Source of the DNA: Alphaproteobacteria bacterium
GTDB lineage: Bacteria > Pseudomonadota > Alphaproteobacteria > Rs-D84
DNA length: 33,806 nucleotides
Reading direction: 5' to 3'
Assembly: GCA_017466525.1 (NCBI GenBank)
Contig: JAFTTY010000006.1
Span: 1-33,806 of the forward strand
Position 1 is the stretch's first letter; each line of letters begins with the position of its first letter. Positions 29,526-33,806 of the stretch are shown piece by piece. The notes under the pieces were generated by a model. The model saw only the letters and a program-made list of their open reading frames with translations, did no database searches and was not told the DNA's origin. Both the position numbers and the translations under genes were made by a program.

Positions 29526-31124
29526 ATGAAAAATAAGACTTGTGTGGCAACTTGGGTTATTTCGCGTATGCTGATGGTGGCGGGTGTTGTGTCGGTCGCG
29601 GCGTGTGCACGTCATGGCGGTCAGGCAATGGAATATACTGGACCTGTGGCAACCCCAACCGTTGATTATGTCGAATCGCTGGATGTGTATTCTGCCCCAC
29701 ACAAGGATTCTTTCTTGAATCAATTGGCGATGAATTATCGTTCGTATGCAATTTATAATGCGCGTACCAGTGGCTATGCGGATATGGGTGAGTTGTTCGC
29801 AAACAAGGCTGTGGCCGCCTTCTCGGGCGAGGTTCCATTCCCAGAATCTTTGGAAAATTGGCCGGTAGAAAATGAACAAGAAGCGTTTGAATTATCAAAC
29901 GCGTATGGCGAATTGATGGAACAGTTAAAGAATGATGCATCGTATACAAATCCAGAATTAGCAGCAGAGGCACAGGCAAAATTCGATTGTTGGTTATCTG
30001 CATCGGCCAGTGGACAAGTCGGTACTGCAAATCAGTGTCGTGACAGATTTGAAAAAACAATGACGGCCTTGCGTGATTGTACGGGTGGCAAAATTGTAAA
30101 AAAACAAATGCCAGAAACAACAGTTGTGGCTGCGGGTGAAACAGTTGTTGAAACACAGCGTTATTACCCAGAAACGCGTAACATGTCTGCAATGTCTGGT
30201 GCAGGTCAGGCACGCGAAGGTGTTATTATTGTTAATAATGTTAATGTTCCAGAACATCTGATTAACCCAGAACCTGTTCAGCCGATGGTATTTAATCAGA
30301 ATATCTATGGTGGGGACAAGACTGTGACAAAAAGTTCAAATGACAATAGTGTCAAAAACAGCAATAATAAATTGATGGCTGTTGATTGTCCGATGGGTGG
30401 TCCTGATTGTCATGGTGCCCAAGATGCCGGGGTGACTGTTATGATTGCAGAAAAAGATTGCCCTGCGTGTCAGGCGTGTCCGACATGTCCAGAATGTCAG
30501 GCCTGTTCAGGTCAGGCAGAACAAATCCCGATGGTTGGCGAAGAATTAGTTAGTCGTGAAGAGTTTATCAACATGATGATGGCGATGCGCGCAGAATTGG
30601 CTGCAATTAATGCGCGTCTGGATCAGATTCAGGCATCTGCTGGTGAAAAAACAATGATAAAGGTTCAGCAGATTCCATTGGAACCAAAACAGCATGTAAT
30701 GGAAGAAGTCTTTGAAATTCGCTTTGACTTTAACAAGGCCAAAATTAAACCAGAATATCAAGAACTGATTCAAAAGTTGGCGTCCGCAACCCAGGAAAAT
30801 AAAAATATAAAGGTTTCTGTTGTTGGGCATACAGATACCGCAGGAACAAGCAACTATAATTATGCATTGGGTGGCCGTCGTGCCGAAGCAGTTCAGAAGA
30901 TGCTGATACAATATGGTATCCCGGCAAGTCAGATTGTTGCAGTTTCTGCAGGTGAAGAAGATTTGGCGGTGCCAACCCCAGATAACACACCAAATGCGGC
31001 AAATCGTCGTGTGCGTGTTGTCAAAGAAGTTCACTATACGGAAGAACAGGCAGCGGCCCCCGTCGCGATAGAAGTAGAAGAAGTTTCTGTTTCTTCGTGT
31101 GGTGAATATGGTTGCGAACAGTAA
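29526..31124 (+). CDS. OmpA-family outer-membrane lipoprotein with a CxxC array
   Basis: A 532-residue envelope anchor. The signal peptide ends in the lipobox VAAC, with acylated Cys27. Residues ~55-190 form a helical N-terminal domain (FLNQLAMNYRSYAIYNARTS, FANKAVAAFSGE). A low-complexity Asn/Ser region leads to CPACQACPTCPECQAC near residue 315-330, a run of cysteines spaced by two or three residues. A short coiled coil (EEFINMMMAMRAELAAINAR) precedes the OmpA C-terminal peptidoglycan-binding domain (about 395-500: IRFDFNKAKIKPEY, VVGHTDTAGTSNYN, RRAEAV, ANRRVRVV). An acidic tail ends the protein. The cysteine run is not part of known OmpA domains and could bind metal or form disulfides. 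Confidence 0.88.
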   Translation: MKNKTCVATWVISRMLMVAGVVSVAACARHGGQAMEYTGPVATPTVDYVESLDVYSAPHKDSFLNQLAMNYRSYAIYNARTSGYADMGELFANKAVAAFSGEVPFPESLENWPVENEQEAFELSNAYGELMEQLKNDASYTNPELAAEAQAKFDCWLSASASGQVGTANQCRDRFEKTMTALRDCTGGKIVKKQMPETTVVAAGETVVETQRYYPETRNMSAMSGAGQAREGVIIVNNVNVPEHLINPEPVQPMVFNQNIYGGDKTVTKSSNDNSVKNSNNKLMAVDCPMGGPDCHGAQDAGVTVMIAEKDCPACQACPTCPECQACSGQAEQIPMVGEELVSREEFINMMMAMRAELAAINARLDQIQASAGEKTMIKVQQIPLEPKQHVMEEVFEIRFDFNKAKIKPEYQELIQKLASATQENKNIKVSVVGHTDTAGTSNYNYALGGRRAEAVQKMLIQYGIPASQIVAVSAGEEDLAVPTPDNTPNAANRRVRVVKEVHYTEEQAAAPVAIEVEEVSVSSCGEYGCEQ

Positions 31125-31142
31125 AATATATTACGATAAGAC

Positions 31143-31183
31143 TTGACAAAAAGATTTTATTGGTGTATATTGACTGACGTCAG
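31143..31183 (+). promoter_or_regulatory. Strong promoter with a palindrome at the transcription start
   Basis: A consensus TTGACA (31143-31148) and TATATT (31166-31171) are separated by 17 bp. Centred on the expected start lies the perfect 10-bp palindrome CTGACGTCAG (31174-31183), a likely operator. Confidence 0.7.
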
Positions 31184-31212
31184 AGAGATGTTTTTTGAAA
31201 AGGGCATTTGAA

Positions 31213-31389
31213 ATGACTGATATGATAGATAAGTTTAATGTTGGTGTAGAGGCCTTGCAACAAGGGGCCAAGGCACATGGGTATAGAAAGGGCGCAGAGG
31301 CTGTTAATTTAGCAGCAATTTTCCAAGCGCGCGGTATTACGTTTGGTGTGGCCGACATTATTGGCAATGAAAAGCAAAACGAACAATAA
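31213..31389 (+). CDS. Small orphan protein (58 residues)
   Basis: A short protein without known family. The start is ATG 31213 (MTDMIDKFNVGVEALQQGAK), with AAGGG about 9 nt upstream; an in-frame TTG at 31195 is not supported. It is mixed helical with no signal peptide; an amphipathic or weakly hydrophobic segment (AVNLAAIFQARGITFGVADI) fills the C-terminal half. Despite its size it has a near-consensus promoter with an operator-like palindrome and a perfect terminator, which argues that it is a real, regulated gene. Confidence 0.7.
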   Translation: MTDMIDKFNVGVEALQQGAKAHGYRKGAEAVNLAAIFQARGITFGVADIIGNEKQNEQ

Positions 31390-31413
31390 GATTTTTTATA
31401 TGGTTTGTTAATG

Positions 31414-31440
31414 AAAGACCCGCCGTGTGGCGGGTCTTTT
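31414..31440 (+). terminator. Terminator of the small orphan gene
   Basis: An 11-bp perfect stem, AAAGACCCGCC (31414-31424) with 31429-31439, around GTGT, followed by Ts. Confidence 0.88.
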
Positions 31441-31521
31441 GCGTGTTATGTAGATAATATTTATTGTGTAGGTGTGGGTGGTAATGTTTTTATATAAAAA
31501 CCAAATTCAAGTCCCAGTGAT

Positions 31522-33806
31522 TTATTCTTGGTATTTAATCTTATAATTGTCTGGGGTGATAGCAGTGCTATTATTTGTGCAGTTTTCCCATTGGCGCGTT
31601 GTCATATCATTGTTTGTGAAGACGATGTTTAATTCGCATGTTGCATTACCTTCGGCGACTTTTGCGGTTGCCAATGCTGTTAACTTGTTGGCAGCAGTGA
31701 TTTTATAATAAACGCCATCGCTGTCGATGATAATCAGGTCGCCACCATTACATTCTATTTCACTGCCTCTTGGCATTGTTGTGTCCCCGGTTTCTGTGGC
31801 ATCGACACTTCCGCCCAGGCAAAATACATGGTATGTTTTTCCTTTATCTGCTGCTGCTGTTGTGCTTTCTGGATCGATGTAGTACTGTGCGATATATTCG
31901 GCATTTTCTACGTCGCTTGGAACGCATATCTCTTTATCTTTGGGCAGGTCGTCGGGCAGGTCGTCTGCGTTGTCGTTGTTTGATTTGTATGTTGGGGTTG
32001 TGTTTATTGTTATTATTTGGCCATCGGCGCAACAATTGCCAAAACTGTCAAATATCCCGTTGTTGCAGCAGTCGGTTATGTTGGTATTGTTTATGGTGGC
32101 AACGTTGTATTGGTGTGTTTCGTCGCAGGTTGCGCCAGTTGTTGTAAAATTGTCAGATGGGATGCACATCTTAGCGGTAGTGTCATATGTATAACCGGGC
32201 TTGCACGTATAGTCGCGGCAACTGTCGCTTTTGTTTGCGGTGCCTGTATTATATGCAAACCAAGATAGTAACGTTCTGGTTTTATCAAGGTCGTTTGAGT
32301 CTTCTTTATATGCGTTCTTGATTCTGTTGTCGTTGTTTATGTTTGCAGGTTGGTATTCGCAATTGCCCCAGATGCGCTCTGCCAGACGACATGTATAGCA
32401 TGCGTCGGATACTGGCATGGTGGTTTGTTCGTCACATTCGCTATGGCAAATGTCATAAACGCAGTTAGAAATATCGGATGTTGTAGAACAGTCTGAATTT
32501 TTAACATCTTCTATATCTTCTATTCTATATAGGTCGTAATAGAAATGGCCGTTTCTGAAATCACCACTGTCGATTGTGCCCTGTTGAATTTTGTTAAGCG
32601 CATCTGCGCCGGCGCTGGATACGCATTGTACAACCTCGTCCCAGCAGGCGGTACGATTTAAAATCGATTTGCGGTTGATAGATGTGTATATGTCTTCGCA
32701 CAGGCCGAAATTACCAGATGTTGATTTGCATGCCTGGATTATACAGTTGCGTCCAACCTCGCGACAGGTGTGCATGATTGTGTCGTGTGTAATTTCTGTT
32801 GCGATTTGTGACATTCCACCAATCCATTCTGATTCTGTGGTGTCTTTATCGGTGGTATTTTCAAACAGTGCATTACATGCCGTTTTAACGTTTTCGCACA
32901 TGGCGTTTACGGTCTTGTCAGCCTCTATCCCAAAGATAGACAAGGCGCGTGCATCAAATTCTTGGATTGTTTTGTTTGCCGCGCTAAGGCATTCTGCGGT
33001 TAATGTTGTGCATGATTGTCGTACTTCTTCTAACTTTTTTTCTTGGGCCAGTTTAATTTGTGCCAACGCGTCTTCGATAAACGAATCCCATACGTTGTCC
33101 GCAATATCTTGGCATTTTTCCATGGCCGGTTCTAAAAATGTTTTCTTGGTTTCCAGGAAAGATATAAATTTATCGTTGCCAGGTGCGCTGGTCCATGTCT
33201 GTTCGCCAGATGGGCGGGTGATTAATTTGCCCAAATCGGATAAGTCTTGGGTCAAGAAGGCGGTGCCGGTTGTCGGATCAATATAACGTCCAGATGTGTC
33301 AAGACATTTGCCCAAGCCGTCGCCACATACACTGGTGTCGGAAAGTGCGTCCAACATTTTTCGTTTGCAGGTCAAAATGTCGTCGGAATTACGTTGTTGG
33401 TGTATGTCCAGACGTGACATGTCTAATAATGCGCCGCTTTCAAAAACTTTGTTTCGTGTTTGTTCTGTTTGTGATTGGTAAGATTTGGCAACAGTGTTGC
33501 AATCTTGTTCGATTGACATTTGATAGCCACTTTCTGCGATTTCCAGTTCGTCTGGGGAACAAACCTCCATCGCCATTTCGCGACAAACGGGCAGGGCGGA
33601 AACATACAGGTCTGTTCCTGATTTTGTGGTTGTTGCAGAACCCATTAATGAATCTACGTTGTCAAACGCGCTGTCTGTATTTAGTGACAGATTAATGGCG
33701 TTCAGATTGTTGTCAAAATTGCTGTCGTTAAAACTGGTGTTTAATTTTTTTGCAATTTGGTCCAGTAATTTTTTTGATTCGGATTTGTCATCTGCCGCGA
33801 ATGCCA
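31522..33806 (-). CDS. Large cysteine-rich exported protein, 5' end outside window
   Basis: The open frame runs to the window edge, giving more than 760 residues. The earliest visible residues, AFAADDKSESKKLL, look like the end of a signal peptide (AFA before A), so only a short N-terminal part is missing. The ATG at 33645 is internal. The first ~350 residues are helical with scattered cysteines (QDIADNVWDSF, LTAECLSAANKT). The rest is strongly cysteine-rich: CHSECDEQTTMPVSDACYTC, DYTCKPGYTYDTTAKMC and DCCNNGIFDSFGNCCADG, reminiscent of EGF- or TNFR-like modules. The family is unknown to me; a disulfide-stabilised surface or adhesion protein is the best guess. The DsbA-like enzyme at 7798 could be relevant. 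Confidence 0.75.
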   Translation of the reverse strand, partial: AFAADDKSESKKLLDQIAKKLNTSFNDSNFDNNLNAINLSLNTDSAFDNVDSLMGSATTTKSGTDLYVSALPVCREMAMEVCSPDELEIAESGYQMSIEQDCNTVAKSYQSQTEQTRNKVFESGALLDMSRLDIHQQRNSDDILTCKRKMLDALSDTSVCGDGLGKCLDTSGRYIDPTTGTAFLTQDLSDLGKLITRPSGEQTWTSAPGNDKFISFLETKKTFLEPAMEKCQDIADNVWDSFIEDALAQIKLAQEKKLEEVRQSCTTLTAECLSAANKTIQEFDARALSIFGIEADKTVNAMCENVKTACNALFENTTDKDTTESEWIGGMSQIATEITHDTIMHTCREVGRNCIIQACKSTSGNFGLCEDIYTSINRKSILNRTACWDEVVQCVSSAGADALNKIQQGTIDSGDFRNGHFYYDLYRIEDIEDVKNSDCSTTSDISNCVYDICHSECDEQTTMPVSDACYTCRLAERIWGNCEYQPANINNDNRIKNAYKEDSNDLDKTRTLLSWFAYNTGTANKSDSCRDYTCKPGYTYDTTAKMCIPSDNFTTTGATCDETHQYNVATINNTNITDCCNNGIFDSFGNCCADGQIITINTTPTYKSNNDNADDLPDDLPKDKEICVPSDVENAEYIAQYYIDPESTTAAADKGKTYHVFCLGGSVDATETGDTTMPRGSEIECNGGDLIIIDSDGVYYKITAANKLTALATAKVAEGNATCELNIVFTNNDMTTRQWENCTNNSTAITPDNYKIKYQE

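Noticed and set aside
29557..30213. 218-codon minus-strand frame inside the OmpA lipoprotein gene
   Set aside because: It has shadow composition (His, Pro, Thr rich), no ribosome binding site, and is fully antisense to a recognised gene.
31498..31536. Terminator for the large cysteine-rich gene (ACCAA/TTGGT arms)
   Set aside because: The stem is short with gaps; the evidence is too weak to list.
1..33806. CRISPR array, transposase, integrase or toxin-antitoxin module
   Set aside because: No spaced direct repeats, recombinase motifs or recognisable toxin-antitoxin pair were seen.

Overview
This window looks like core chromosome from a moderately AT-rich, Gram-negative alphaproteobacterium. 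The evidence is a CcrM-type (GANTC family) DNA methyltransferase, an LptC/LptB pair, an L9 protein with an acidic tail, a ClpP/ClpX pair, and OmpA-like envelope proteins. A choloylglycine hydrolase/penicillin V acylase-type enzyme, a DUF4301 protein and a SusC-plug-like domain, the last two best known from Bacteroidetes, suggest a gut-associated lineage (for example one of the uncultured RF32-type groups). That placement is inference.

Layout. 1-1230: end of rpsF, then rpsR and rplI with a terminator. 1231-1664: no confident gene, but a near-perfect direct repeat of the tRNA-Leu 3' end plus its terminator, resembling an integration scar. 1665-3651 (minus): rpmB and tRNA-Leu, with a DUF4301 gene behind. 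3786-6312: a ClpB lacking its N-domain behind a heat-shock-like promoter, then a YgiW-type OB-fold protein. 6339-8622: an orphan gene, recO and a DsbA-like membrane-anchored thioredoxin. 8778-11964: clpP-clpX and tyrS. 11987-13902: an orphan gene and an EnvC-like factor, divergent and apparently sharing one palindromic -35 element. 13945-17551 (minus): choloylglycine hydrolase family enzyme, ssb and an exported S8 protease. 17631-19564: rpsB-tsf, in which tsf carries an in-frame UAA 51 codons before its conserved end. 19606-21382 (minus): rnhB-pgk. 21496-22062: two small membrane proteins. 22088-24325 (minus): nrdR and a lytic transglycosylase. 24496-27249: ccrM and an OmpA-like protein with a SusC-type N-terminal domain. 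27319-28523 (minus): lptC-lptB without lptA. 28610-31389: an exported orphan, an OmpA lipoprotein with a CxxC array, and a 58-residue orphan. 31522-end (minus): a very large cysteine-rich exported protein whose start lies beyond the window.

The genes are mostly housekeeping (translation, proteolysis, envelope building). The envelope set fits together: LptBC for LPS export, EnvC and Slt for murein turnover, OmpA-like anchors, and a DsbA-like oxidase that could serve the cysteine-rich exported proteins. Most units end in strong hairpin-plus-T terminators, often shared by convergent genes. Promoters with TTGnnn -35 boxes are readable. At least three genes (the EnvC-like gene, the S8 protease gene and lptC) have a -10 box exactly 6 nt before the start codon and no Shine-Dalgarno, which points to leaderless mRNAs. 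I saw no CRISPR array, transposase, integrase or secondary-metabolite cluster. The strongest anomalies are the interrupted tsf, the split tRNA-Leu repeat, the leaderless and shared-promoter architecture, and the SusC-plug/OmpA fusion.
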